Positions 8,774 to 16,654 are shown, counted from the first letter of the stretch. The stretch: DNA of 64,000 nucleotides from CAZRHR01 sp964578885 (GCA_964578885.1 CAZOEO010000007.1:62001-126000), one strand, 5' to 3'. Made by a program: numbers and translations. Notes: generated from the sequence alone by a model not told the origin.

Positions 8774-9669
8774 GTGTAAAACCGGCCAAATTATGGGTGG
8801 TGGGCGGCCCCACTGCCTCCGGAAAAACCCAACTTTCCATTCAAATGGCGCAACGATTGGCTTGCCCCATCATTAGTTTCGATTCGCGCCAGTTTTACAA
8901 AGAAATGCATATCGGCACCGCCCGCCCTTTGCCGGAAACGTGGAATAGCGTACCTCATTATTTTTTGGGACATGCTTCTATCCATGATCCCTGGGACGCA
9001 CAGCGATTTGCGAAAGAAGCCAAAGTATTGCTCGAACTTTTATCTGAAACACATGAACATCTTGTTCTGGTGGGCGGGTCCGGATTTTACGCAGATGCGC
9101 TCTTGTATGGACTAGACGAACTTCCGGCCAGTATACCAGCCTTCCGAGAAGCTTGCATGGCCGATTGGCACGCCGGAAAATCAAATGAACTCATTCAAAA
9201 ACTTTGGAAAATCGATCCGGTTTCGGCCGCACGTATCGATTTAAAAAATCCAGTAAGGGTCATTAGGGCGCTGGAAATTTTTGAAAGCAGCGGAACGCCC
9301 ATGTCTGCTTTACAAGGAAAGCGCGAACCCCTTCCCTATCCCGTTCAATGGATCGTTCTGACCCCGGAAAGACAAGTGCTGTGGGAGAATATTGCTTTGC
9401 GAACCCGCCAAATGATGGAAAGCGGCTTACGTGACGAAGCACTTGGTCTGTACCCTTTTAAACATTTATCTGCATTGCAAACCGTTGGCTACTCCGAGTG
9501 GTTCGACGCATGGGACGGAAAGTTTTCGGAAGCCGGTGTGGAGGAGAAAATCATCCTGCACACCCGTCAATATGCCAAACGGCAGGACACCTGGTTCAGA
9601 CGATATACGGCAGCGCGTGGAGACGAAAAAACCCTTTGGTCGTGGTTTCAAGACCAAAGGGTGGAATAA
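8770..9669 (+). CDS. miaA: tRNA dimethylallyltransferase
   Basis: 299 aa. Transfers dimethylallyl from DMAPP to A37 of tRNAs reading UNN codons, giving i6A37. P-loop GGPTASGKT (12-20), the conserved SFDSRQFYKEMHIGTARP segment, the GGSGFYADALLYG motif, and TVGYSEWFDAWDG followed by TRQYAKRQDTWFRR near the C-terminus are all diagnostic. It forms a two-gene tRNA-maturation unit with cca (4-nt overlap). Its last 11 codons contain the hairpin that serves as terminator for the convergent ferritin gene. Confidence 0.95.
   Translation: MSVKPAKLWVVGGPTASGKTQLSIQMAQRLACPIISFDSRQFYKEMHIGTARPLPETWNSVPHYFLGHASIHDPWDAQRFAKEAKVLLELLSETHEHLVLVGGSGFYADALLYGLDELPASIPAFREACMADWHAGKSNELIQKLWKIDPVSAARIDLKNPVRVIRALEIFESSGTPMSALQGKREPLPYPVQWIVLTPERQVLWENIALRTRQMMESGLRDEALGLYPFKHLSALQTVGYSEWFDAWDGKFSEAGVEEKIILHTRQYAKRQDTWFRRYTAARGDEKTLWSWFQDQRVE
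9631..9662 (-). terminator. Ferritin terminator embedded in the miaA 3' coding end
   Basis: A perfect 11-bp stem (ACCCTTTGGTC at 9631-9641 with 9652-9662) encloses a 10-nt loop. On the minus strand it is followed at once by TTTTTT, whereas the plus-strand side lacks a T-tract. It therefore terminates the ferritin transcript (stop codon at 9696), although the hairpin lies inside miaA codons. Confidence 0.8.
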
Positions 9670-9695
9670 AGTAAAAAGGAATTTAAAAGAAAACG

Positions 9696-10223
9696 TCAGG
9701 CTTTGTTGGCTTCGGCTTCTTTCTTGGCAGCCGCAGAGACCATGGATTCCAATTCTTTATCAATAAGATATAATCCATTTCCACCGGTTCCAATGAGGCG
9801 AATTCGATCTAAAATAGTTCGAGCGGTTGTTTCTTCCTCATGTTGCTCATTCACATACCATTGTAGAAAATTCAATGTAGTATAATCTTCTTCTTTGGTC
9901 GCGATGGACACCAATTTATTGACGGCTGCAGATACTTTCACCTCACCGGCTAAAAATTGCTCAAATACATCCATGATGTCCTTAAAATCTGTCGGAACAG
10001 ATTCTGGAACGGGGGTTAAAGCATGTCCACCAGACGCATTAATATAATGGAACAAACGAAGCATATGACCGCGCTCTTCCTCGGATTGCGCGTATAAAAA
10101 CTGGGCACAGCCATCCATTCCCTTTACTTCACACCAAGAGGCCATGGCCAGGTAACCGTATGAAGATCTGCACTCTACGGCAATTTGTTCATTCAGGGCT
10201 TTTTCAACTTTTTTGGAAAGCAT
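9696..10223 (-). CDS. Ferritin (non-haem, bacterial type)
   Basis: 175 aa, the normal length for bacterial ferritin, when started at MLSKKVEKALNEQ; a longer in-frame start was rejected because its extra 19 residues are not ferritin-like and overlap the predicted promoter. Iron-oxidising, iron-storing four-helix protein forming 24-mers in the cytosol. Ferroxidase ligands are visible: Glu17, Glu50 and His53 (EEERGHMLRLF), then Glu residues in the later QHEEE segment. No haem-binding Met of bacterioferritin was identified. It carries its own -7 element and terminator, so it is probably monocistronic. Confidence 0.93.
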   Translation of the reverse strand: MLSKKVEKALNEQIAVECRSSYGYLAMASWCEVKGMDGCAQFLYAQSEEERGHMLRLFHYINASGGHALTPVPESVPTDFKDIMDVFEQFLAGEVKVSAAVNKLVSIATKEEDYTTLNFLQWYVNEQHEEETTARTILDRIRLIGTGGNGLYLIDKELESMVSAAAKKEAEANKA

Positions 10224-10250
10224 GTGGTTTAATTTTTTATATGAAACAAG

Positions 10251-10258
10251 CAAAGATA
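10251..10258 (-). promoter_or_regulatory. Predicted -7 element of the ferritin gene
   Basis: The minus strand reads TATCTTTG, 27 nt before the ferritin ATG and just past the rnz stop codon (10267). Full match to TAnnTTTG; no clear -33 element. Confidence 0.5.
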
Positions 10259-10266
10259 GGACTTGT

Positions 10267-11220
10267 TTAAAAAAAGCCATCAGGGGTCTGGTCAGAAGAA
10301 CCCGCTGAAATGGAAATTTCTAATCCATCTGAGGCCAGCGTGGTTTCGGGAAAAAAGGGGGTAGCTTCTTCTAAAAATGGCGTTAAATCATGATACCTGG
10401 AGGAAAAATGACCGAGAAAAAGCTTCTTAACTTTGGCCGCTGCGGCAAATCGGGCGGCCGCTTCTGCGGTGCTATGTCCTGTTTGTTCGGCGCGGTCTTT
10501 CCAGGATTGGGTAAAAGTGGCTTCGTGGTACAATACATCCGCCCCTATCATTAAATCGGCCCATTTAAATAAAGGCCGGGTATCGGTCATAAAGGCATAC
10601 GCCCGTGGAGGTGCGGGAGCCAGAGTAAGCCAGTCGCCTGGCACATCCTGCAAGCGGGGAACGGGAATGCCAGCCTTTAGTTGTTGAATTTCCACATGGG
10701 ACAAGCTAAATTCAGTTATTGATTTTCGCTTTATTTTCAAAGGCTTGGGCTGCTCTTTAAAAAGAAACCCATGGCAATCGACCGAATGATGCAAGGCAAA
10801 AGCCGTGACCGAGCAACTTTTGTCTTCATAAATGAGATCCGCCTGTCGTACAGCATCTGTTGTAATGCGGTGGATGGGGAAACGGAAAAGGTTCCCGGTG
10901 ATTTTACAATAGTCGTCCAGGAACATAAACACGGCCTCCGGTGCTACCAGGGTCAGCGGTTTCCGAAAGTCGAGTAAATCCAGGGTAGAAAGCAAACCGG
11001 GCAATCCCAGAAAATGGTCGGCATGCATGTGAGAAATGAAGACGGCAGAGAGCCTTTGCATAGGAAGATGATACTTCCGGATTTGCATTTGAGTGCCTTC
11101 GCCGCAATCTATGAGATAATGTCTTTCTCCTATGGTTAGCCACTGGGCCGTTGGATGTCTTCCGGGTGTAGGAATAGCAGACCCTGTTCCAAGAAAGCGT
11201 ATTAAAAAATCGTTGGCCAT
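10267..11220 (-). CDS. rnz: Ribonuclease Z (tRNA 3'-processing endonuclease)
   Basis: 317 aa, metallo-beta-lactamase fold. Cuts the 3' trailer from tRNA precursors before CCA addition. Motifs: FLGTGSAIPTPGRHPTAQ at the N-terminus, the zinc-binding HxHxDH at SHMHADHFLG (His64, His66, Asp68, His69), GADVLYHEATF (Asp/His ligands) and the late GHFSSRYHDL. An upstream ATG 24 nt earlier is rejected because the start used here lies 4 nt after a TATTTTTG -7 element and matches the family N-terminus. It is close to cca and miaA but on the other strand. Confidence 0.94.
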   Translation of the reverse strand: MANDFLIRFLGTGSAIPTPGRHPTAQWLTIGERHYLIDCGEGTQMQIRKYHLPMQRLSAVFISHMHADHFLGLPGLLSTLDLLDFRKPLTLVAPEAVFMFLDDYCKITGNLFRFPIHRITTDAVRQADLIYEDKSCSVTAFALHHSVDCHGFLFKEQPKPLKIKRKSITEFSLSHVEIQQLKAGIPVPRLQDVPGDWLTLAPAPPRAYAFMTDTRPLFKWADLMIGADVLYHEATFTQSWKDRAEQTGHSTAEAAARFAAAAKVKKLFLGHFSSRYHDLTPFLEEATPFFPETTLASDGLEISISAGSSDQTPDGFF

Positions 11221-11224
11221 AGGA

Positions 11225-11232
11225 CAAAAATA
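11225..11232 (-). promoter_or_regulatory. Predicted -7 element of rnz inside a terminator T-tract
   Basis: The minus strand reads TATTTTTG, ending 4 nt before the rnz ATG. The same bases are the T-tract of the fasciclin-gene terminator at 11234-11261. Confidence 0.45.
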
Positions 11233-11233
11233 C

Positions 11234-11261
11234 AAAAGCCCCACCGGAGGGTGAGGCTTTT
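11234..11261 (-). terminator. Terminator of the fasciclin lipoprotein gene
   Basis: Minus-strand hairpin: AAAAGCCTCACC pairs with GGTGGGGCTTTT (12 bp, one wobble) around a 4-nt loop, followed by GTATTTTTG. It lies 19 nt past the stop codon of the fasciclin gene and ends at the rnz start region. Confidence 0.8.
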
Positions 11262-11280
11262 AAAATAAAAAGTCTGTGGA

Positions 11281-12048
11281 TTAATTTCCGCCACGACCAC
11301 CAGAAGTAGTGGTAGTGTTTTGGTTTCCGCCACGACCTGTAGAAGTAGTGGTTACATCCTGATTTCCGCCACGGCCGCCAGAAGTGGAAGTAGTGGTGGT
11401 CGTCGGAGGAGGTGTAGTGGTAGAAGTGGTGGTGGTGGCAGGAGGAGTGGCTTTACCCTTCTTTGAAGGAGGAGTCATCACTTTATCAACCACGTGAATT
11501 ACGCCATTGGCGCAAGCGATATCAGTCTGAGTAATGGTCGCGTTGGCCGCCATGGTAGTACCATCCTTGCGGGTAAGTTTTACCACTTTCTCGTCTAATG
11601 CATCCAATTCATTGTAGTTACCCAGGTCAGCTGCCATAAGGGTTCCGCTGATAACGTGGTAAGTCAGTAAATCAGACAATTCCTGACGCTTCTTCGTATC
11701 GGTGCGTAAAGCCTCCAGACGCTTCTGATCAAATGCAGCGAAAGCATCATTGGTTGGCGCAAATACAGTAAAGGTTTTGGTAGAATCACTCAAAGTTTCC
11801 ACTAAACCTGCTGTAGTAAGCAGTTCAATTAAGGTAGAGAATCTACCATCGGCAGTAGCAGTGGCTACAATGTTTACTACTTTAGGCGTAGCGGCAGCAA
11901 TTGAATCCTGACGCGCCTTTTCAGCAGCCATTAAAGAATCTTCACGCAGTTTAGCTGCATTGGGATCTTCTTTCTTCCCACCACCACAAGAAGCCAAAAA
12001 CATGGCTGCACCGAAGGCAGTAAGGGTAAGTTGATAGGAAATTTTCAT
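11281..12048 (-). CDS. Fasciclin (FAS1) domain lipoprotein with low-complexity tail
   Basis: 255 aa. Lipoprotein signal: a short hydrophobic run ending in the lipobox FLASC, then GGGKKEDPN. One FAS1 domain follows (roughly residues 45-185): SDSTKTFTVFAPTNDAFAAF and LTYHVISGTLMAADL are its H1 and H2 motifs, ending GVIHVVDKVMTPP. FAS1 domains mediate adhesion at cell surfaces. The last ~65 residues are Thr/Pro/Ser-rich and then repeat TTTTSGGRGGN-like units three times. A longer ATG start (12087) was rejected because it lies inside the predicted promoter and adds a non-signal segment. It has its own promoter (12067-12099) and terminator, so it is monocistronic. Confidence 0.9.
   Translation of the reverse strand: MKISYQLTLTAFGAAMFLASCGGGKKEDPNAAKLREDSLMAAEKARQDSIAAATPKVVNIVATATADGRFSTLIELLTTAGLVETLSDSTKTFTVFAPTNDAFAAFDQKRLEALRTDTKKRQELSDLLTYHVISGTLMAADLGNYNELDALDEKVVKLTRKDGTTMAANATITQTDIACANGVIHVVDKVMTPPSKKGKATPPATTTTSTTTPPPTTTTTSTSGGRGGNQDVTTTSTGRGGNQNTTTTSGGRGGN
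11284..11420 (-). repeat. Imperfect tandem repeat encoding (T)nSGGRGGNQ units
   Basis: Three imperfect copies of a ~45-bp unit (each with TTTCCGCCACG.CC on the plus strand) encode the GGRGGN repeats at the end of the fasciclin protein. Copies begin near 11284, 11323 and 11362 and differ by single-base and short length changes. Confidence 0.75.
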
Positions 12049-12066
12049 GTCATTGATGTTTAAGTG

Positions 12067-12099
12067 CAAAGGTATGTGGATTATCACCGGAAATCCAAA
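12067..12099 (-). promoter_or_regulatory. Bacteroidota-type promoter of the fasciclin gene
   Basis: The minus strand shows TTTG (12096-12099), a 21-nt spacer and TACCTTTG (12067-12074), matching the -33/-7 pattern TTTG-N19..21-TAnnTTTG. The -7 element lies 18 nt before the ATG. Confidence 0.7.
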
Positions 12100-12167
12100 G
12101 ATTTTAAGACCAAAATGATGGTTGTGCCTAAAAAAAACTGATTACAAAAATATAATCTTAAGTTGTA

Positions 12168-12199
12168 TTTGCGATTTTGCAGGGTAGCATGTACATTTG
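12168..12199 (+). promoter_or_regulatory. Bacteroidota-type promoter of the small lipoprotein gene
   Basis: TTTG (12168-12171), a 20-nt spacer and TACATTTG (12192-12199), 24 nt before the ATG at 12224. It is the best full -33/-7 match in the window. Confidence 0.75.
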
Positions 12200-12223
12200 T
12201 AGCATAACTTTATTTTCACTACC

Positions 12224-12751
12224 ATGAAAAAAATCGCATTAAATTTTAAGACAGCAGGTCTTATGATTTTAGCTGCCAGCGCACTTACCCTGTCCTCTTG
12301 CGGCAAAACCAAAGGCTGTACTGAAGCTCGTTCAGACAACTATAACTCTGCTGCAGAAGAAGATGACGGATCTTGCGACATCGCCGGAACTGTAAACAAA
12401 TTTGCTAACACTAGCGTTCAGGCTCCCTGGACTTTCACCATCACTGGTGCTGGTACCTACACCGTGTACGTTGGAACTCAGGCTACTCCTGCCGACTACA
12501 CTTTCGTTGCTACCACCAACCTGGGTCTCGGAGCAAACGTTCCTGAATTCAACCTTACTTTCGACGTGAACAAAAACGTAGCTACTTTAGCTAACGCACC
12601 ATTCGACGTACCAGGTCCAGGCAACGGAGAAATTACAAGTGCTACTTTCACTTATGTTAGTGCTACTTCAGCTTCTTTGACTACCACTTTAGCAAACTTT
12701 ACTACTACGTCTATTAATGGTACGTTTACCGATCAAGGTACACGCCCCTAA
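12224..12751 (+). CDS. Small lipoprotein with a GCT..A.NYN..A..DDGSC motif
   Basis: 175 aa. Signal: KKIALNFKTAG, a hydrophobic stretch and the lipobox TLSSC. Directly after it comes GCTEARSDNYNSAAEEDDGSC in two steps (GCTEARSDNYN, then SAAEEDDGSC), the short Cys-bounded motif that recurs in many exported Bacteroidota proteins. The rest is Thr/Ala-rich and beta-strand-like with no recognised domain. It has a strong promoter and a terminator, so it is a separate transcription unit. Probably anchored to an outer membrane face; function unknown. Confidence 0.8.
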   Translation: MKKIALNFKTAGLMILAASALTLSSCGKTKGCTEARSDNYNSAAEEDDGSCDIAGTVNKFANTSVQAPWTFTITGAGTYTVYVGTQATPADYTFVATTNLGLGANVPEFNLTFDVNKNVATLANAPFDVPGPGNGEITSATFTYVSATSASLTTTLANFTTTSINGTFTDQGTRP

Positions 12752-12776
12752 TTTTTAGGCTTAGTTTTTGTAACTT

Positions 12777-12805
12777 AAAGGGAACGTTAAACGTTCCCTT
12801 TTTTT
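12777..12805 (+). terminator. Terminator whose T-tract abuts the next start codon
   Basis: An 11-bp perfect stem (AAAGGGAACGT / ACGTTCCCTTT) with a 3-nt loop is followed by a T-run (7 T in all), then directly by the ATG of the DUF4294 gene at 12806. It ends the lipoprotein transcript but also occupies the ribosome-binding region of the next gene. Confidence 0.85.
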
Positions 12806-13411
12806 ATGAAACCTGCACTCGTCATATTATTCACTTTCTTGATTGGAACTACCTACAGCCAATCTGACTCTACTGCCAAAGGGAGAACCGGAAATCCTGA
12901 AGGACGTGTTCCCTTGCATACCAATGATTCCATCGCTTACCACATCGTCTTAGGCGAAATAGACCTACCAACACTCCGTGTTTTTTCAAAAAAACGAGAT
13001 CAGCGAAAATACGACCGCCTGGTGGCGGCTGTGAAAAAAACATATCCACTGGCCAAATCTGCAGCCGAAAAAATGGTGCAATATGCAGAAGTACTTGAAA
13101 ACGGCAAACAAAAAGACCGGAAAGCGCTGGTTCGCTCGTTTGAACAAGAAATCCGTGAGGAACATATGGAGCGATTAAAGCGGATGAGTTTCCTCGATGG
13201 ACGAATTTTATTACGCTTACTGGACCGGGAAACACGTTTCACCTCATTTGACCTCGTGAAAGAACTTAAAGGCAGTTTTCAAGCCATGTTTTGGCAAGGT
13301 GTAGCCGGAATTTTTAACTACGATTTAAAAACCGCATTCGATCCTGAAAACAACTCAGAAGATCTGTATATTGACGAGATTTGCAGAATGATTGATGCGG
13401 GAATTCTTTAA
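12806..13411 (+). CDS. DUF4294 family exported protein
   Basis: 201 aa. A signal peptide (LVILFTFLIGTTYS, cleavage near SQS) precedes the DUF4294 region: IVLGEIDLPTLRVFSKKRD, RKYDRLVAAVKKTYPLAKSAA, a charged helical part, and the C-terminal GVAGIFNYDLKTAFDPENN..DLYIDEICRMI. The family is restricted to Bacteroidota and has no assigned function. The ATG follows immediately on a hairpin and T-run, so expression depends on read-through or on a promoter I could not place. Its last 17 bp overlap the next gene. Confidence 0.85.
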   Translation: MKPALVILFTFLIGTTYSQSDSTAKGRTGNPEGRVPLHTNDSIAYHIVLGEIDLPTLRVFSKKRDQRKYDRLVAAVKKTYPLAKSAAEKMVQYAEVLENGKQKDRKALVRSFEQEIREEHMERLKRMSFLDGRILLRLLDRETRFTSFDLVKELKGSFQAMFWQGVAGIFNYDLKTAFDPENNSEDLYIDEICRMIDAGIL

Positions 13412-14930
13412 GCACTTTTTTCAACACCAAGGCAGGATCAGCCTGCTCCTTATTATATTTTTTATCTGTTCAGTCGCCTGGAGATGTCCGGGATTTTATA
13501 CAGGGCCATATCCGGCCTCTGTTCCGTACACCCAGGTTATGCAAACCGCCAATATCTGGGCGGAATACGGACCAGCGGAATTTCATTTCGGTGCTGTCCA
13601 ATCTTATCCCCATACACAAGACGCATTTGTTCACCACTACGATCGTTTTCTGGATCACAAAGGCAGAAATTATTATATCAGTTACCCGCCTTTGGTATTT
13701 TGGGTTGGCTACGGCATCCGTTTACTTACCGGGCCGGACCACCTGCACGCTGGTCTGTTGATTTTTAATTTGATGCTTCATCTCCTTTCGATGTGGGGGC
13801 TGTATGTATTTTTTCGGGACACCCATTCGCGTATCGCATTTTTCATAGCTTGCCTCTGGCTGGTACTTCCAGTCACCCTCGACATCTTTTACCGCGTCTT
13901 TTTCTCTGAAGCCATCACCACAGCCCTGTTTGCCTGGCTTCCTTTTCTCATTAAAAAAGTATCGCACCCAAAATTATCGCAAAAGAGTTTATGGATTTGG
14001 GCCACCTATTCATTTGCACTCGCCTACAACGACTGGTTGGGAGCTACCATCGCAAGCAGTGTTGGCCTGGCCTTGCTCATTCGTTTTCCACAACTTTTCA
14101 AAACAATTATTTCAGGTTGGCTGGCCGTTGTGCTGGCCATATCCCTGTTTGTATGGCAGTATAGTAGCCTGGCCTCCACGCATGAACTTATGGATGCCTT
14201 ATTATTCAGATACAACTTACGTGAACATTTTCAAGCCATTACAGTGCCATGGCAGGAAGCCATCTTCTCCACATTATGGTATGCTTTCGGCTGGGGGCTC
14301 AGCCTGATTCTTCTCCTTATTCTTTTTCTTATCCCTGTTTTGCAAAAGCCGCAAAACAGAATTCCGGTCGTTTTATGGACGTTTGCCATCGGCCTCCCAC
14401 TCCTACTCAACCTATATTTTTTCTTTACATTTTCTGTACATCACGCATATAACTTTGCTCGCTGGGTGCCATGGCTGGGCATCGCGCTGGGATGGATCGC
14501 CATGCAATTTCCACGGATGCAAAAAACCTTGCCCATCCTCATCGGAATCCTGGCTTTACTCAATTTACCCATTCATTTTACCCGCCTAGAAGCCATGGTT
14601 TGGGAAGACCGCATGATTTCAATTTTCCCGGATTTTGAACAAAAAGCCCAAACAGATCTCCCTATTTATGTTCAACTCCATGGATTCAAAGGCGATGTTC
14701 CAGGTGCATTTGGTTTTAAAATGCGACGAAGCATCGATGAAGTGTTCAGGCCAGAGGAAGTGCCCGTAAAGGCATATTTAGATGGTAAAAAAAGCTGGCA
14801 GTTTTTGGATGTGGCGGTTGGAAAACCAGTGGTACAAGTAACGTATTTGCAATTTCAGGATGGTTGGTTGCATCAACCCGCACGCTGTCTTGGTGTAAAA
14901 GCAGGGAAAGTGGTTTCAAACGCATTTTAA
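13395..14930 (+). CDS. Polytopic membrane protein, GT-C glycosyltransferase-like
   Basis: 511 aa from the ATG at 13395 (a TTG one codon earlier is possible). There are about ten strongly hydrophobic segments, a first periplasmic loop with acidic and aromatic residues, the segment YYISYPPLVFWVGYGIRLL and a hydrophilic C-terminal part. YPPL plus a long first loop and many membrane helices is reminiscent of lipid-linked-sugar-dependent mannosyltransferases (GT-C), but no firm catalytic motif was found, so this is tentative. It overlaps DUF4294 by 17 bp, suggesting coupling, and overlaps the convergent threonine-synthase-like gene tail to tail by 15 bp. Confidence 0.7.
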   Translation: MREFFKHFFQHQGRISLLLIIFFICSVAWRCPGFYTGPYPASVPYTQVMQTANIWAEYGPAEFHFGAVQSYPHTQDAFVHHYDRFLDHKGRNYYISYPPLVFWVGYGIRLLTGPDHLHAGLLIFNLMLHLLSMWGLYVFFRDTHSRIAFFIACLWLVLPVTLDIFYRVFFSEAITTALFAWLPFLIKKVSHPKLSQKSLWIWATYSFALAYNDWLGATIASSVGLALLIRFPQLFKTIISGWLAVVLAISLFVWQYSSLASTHELMDALLFRYNLREHFQAITVPWQEAIFSTLWYAFGWGLSLILLLILFLIPVLQKPQNRIPVVLWTFAIGLPLLLNLYFFFTFSVHHAYNFARWVPWLGIALGWIAMQFPRMQKTLPILIGILALLNLPIHFTRLEAMVWEDRMISIFPDFEQKAQTDLPIYVQLHGFKGDVPGAFGFKMRRSIDEVFRPEEVPVKAYLDGKKSWQFLDVAVGKPVVQVTYLQFQDGWLHQPARCLGVKAGKVVSNAF

Positions 14931-15983
14931 ACCATGTCCGGTCAGGGGAACCAAACTATTGCTTGGTGCGCCCGCCTTTAAAAATCCAGCAAAACCGGCC
15001 GCAGCAGTAAATTCAACCCAGTGACCGCGTTGTGCCAAAGTGGTTTGACTGGTGGCCACTTCGTCTTCCGTCACTGTAAAAATCTGGCCACCAGACATAT
15101 CTACGGCCTGCCGTATTTCCGCCTTTCGCAGCGGGTTTGCGATGGCAATCCCATCGGCTTTGGTCTTTGACAGGCCCGCCGGAACACCCAATAAACCGGG
15201 ACAAAGCGCTGACTGCACTGCGTGTAATTTTGGCATTCGGGAGATGAGACCCGCTTCCATAAGTTCCGTAAACCCAAGAAAACTACCCAACAACAAGGTG
15301 CCATTGCCTACCGGAAAAAAAATTTGATCCGGCAGATTTCCACTGGTCTGTTCCCAAATCTCGTAGGCAAAAGTCTTGGTACCATGCATAAACCATGTAT
15401 TCCAGACATGAGAACCATAAAACACATTTTTAGCCGCAGCCAGTGCACATGAAGCAACCATCTCTCTGGAACCTTCCACCTGAATCACCTCCGCTCCTAA
15501 ACGCTGCATATGAACTATTTTTGCAGGCTGTGCATGTGAGCTGACGAAAATAGTAGCCTTTATACCGGCCTTTGCGGCGTAAGTAGCCAATGAGCATCCC
15601 GCGTTGCCTGAAGAATCTTCCACAAAATGTGAAATGCCCCAAGCCTTCATTTTACTCACCAAAACACTGGCGCCACGATCTTTATACGAACCACTCGGAA
15701 ATAAATATTCCAGCTTGAACGTGACATTTTTTCCCTGAAATTCTAGCCCGACCAATGGAGTGCATCCTTCACCAAATGAAACACGATGCCGCCAGTCCAA
15801 TGAAGGCAAAGCCCTGTGATAACGCCACATTCCAGCCACAGTTTCATCCACTGGTCCATTGGGGAAAAACGGACGAAAGCGAGCCGACAACAAAGACATA
15901 TCCGGTCCATGCCAATGGCAATCGTCCGGAGAAAAAGAAATTCCGGACGCCGAAGACCAGGACCAAAAGCCAATTGAATTCAT
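14916..15983 (-). CDS. Threonine-synthase-like PLP-dependent enzyme
   Basis: 355 aa, PLP fold type II. GEGCTPLVGLEF and the PLP-lysine motif FPSGSYKDRGAS (Lys101), the phosphate/amino-acid loop DSSGNAGCSLATYAAKAGI, and FFPVGNGTLLLGSFLGF (the glycine-rich PLP phosphate loop) are those of threonine synthase and its relatives. Members convert O-phosphohomoserine to threonine, but threonine dehydratases and diaminopropionate-type enzymes share the fold. The N-terminal ~45 residues lack the cysteine pairs found in some homologues. Its start overlaps the marC stop by 4 nt (ATGA), so the two genes are coupled. No other thr genes are nearby. Confidence 0.75.
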   Translation of the reverse strand: MNSIGFWSWSSASGISFSPDDCHWHGPDMSLLSARFRPFFPNGPVDETVAGMWRYHRALPSLDWRHRVSFGEGCTPLVGLEFQGKNVTFKLEYLFPSGSYKDRGASVLVSKMKAWGISHFVEDSSGNAGCSLATYAAKAGIKATIFVSSHAQPAKIVHMQRLGAEVIQVEGSREMVASCALAAAKNVFYGSHVWNTWFMHGTKTFAYEIWEQTSGNLPDQIFFPVGNGTLLLGSFLGFTELMEAGLISRMPKLHAVQSALCPGLLGVPAGLSKTKADGIAIANPLRKAEIRQAVDMSGGQIFTVTEDEVATSQTTLAQRGHWVEFTAAAGFAGFLKAGAPSNSLVPLTGHGLKCV

Positions 15984-16630
15984 GGAACTTGTAGCATCAG
16001 GATATCCTGCACAAAGGGCTTTAATCCGGCAAAAAAGTATTGAATAGCTACCACCATGAGAATCAATCCCATAATACGCATCATCACTTTAAGACCCGTA
16101 TCGCCAATCCATTTAATCAATTTAGAACCACTTAACAAAGTGAGTAAGACCACGAGACAAATGATTGAAATGCTAACCAGCAAAACCACTTTCTTCCAGA
16201 AAACATCTGATTGATCCATCAATAAAATGGCATTGGTAATGGCTCCTGGCCCGCAAAGCATGGGAATACCAAGTGGTGTAATTGAAATATCATGAGAATA
16301 CTCCCGAATTTCCTTTTTGGCCACCTTCATTCGGGTTAAACGGGCATTGAGCATATCATAACCCATTTTAAAAAAGATAATACCGCCGGCAATCCGAAAA
16401 CCATCTGCCGTAATCTGAAAAAACTGAAACAAGGCATTTCCTGCAAAAGCGAAAAATAACATAGCCACAAAGGCCGTAAAAACAGCCCTCATGGCTGTTT
16501 GTCGGCGCTCTGCTTCAGAAAAATTCGCCGTCATCGTCATAAAAACAGGTAAAATGCTCGCCGGATTAATAATGGTAATAAAGGTGGTTAAGCAAAACAA
16601 GGCAAAACTCAACATATCCTGACTACTCAT
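15980..16630 (-). CDS. MarC family integral membrane protein
   Basis: 216 aa, six predicted membrane segments. Family marks are TTFITIINPASILPVFM near the N-terminus, RIAGGIIFFKMGYDML after the third helix and TPLGIPMLCGPGAITNAI in the middle. MarC/UPF0056 proteins sit in the inner membrane; the old link to multiple antibiotic resistance was not upheld, and their function remains unclear. The start used gives the usual length; an earlier in-frame ATG adds 8 residues. A GATATTTG sequence, one base off the -7 consensus, lies about 20 nt upstream. Confidence 0.88.
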   Translation of the reverse strand: MSSQDMLSFALFCLTTFITIINPASILPVFMTMTANFSEAERRQTAMRAVFTAFVAMLFFAFAGNALFQFFQITADGFRIAGGIIFFKMGYDMLNARLTRMKVAKKEIREYSHDISITPLGIPMLCGPGAITNAILLMDQSDVFWKKVVLLVSISIICLVVLLTLLSGSKLIKWIGDTGLKVMMRIMGLILMVVAIQYFFAGLKPFVQDILMLQVP

Positions 16631-16654
16631 GACATCCCCATATTTATGAAACAA

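Noticed and set aside
11284..11420. CRISPR-like array
   Set aside because: The repeats are in frame in the fasciclin tail, imperfect, without unique spacers, and no cas genes are present.
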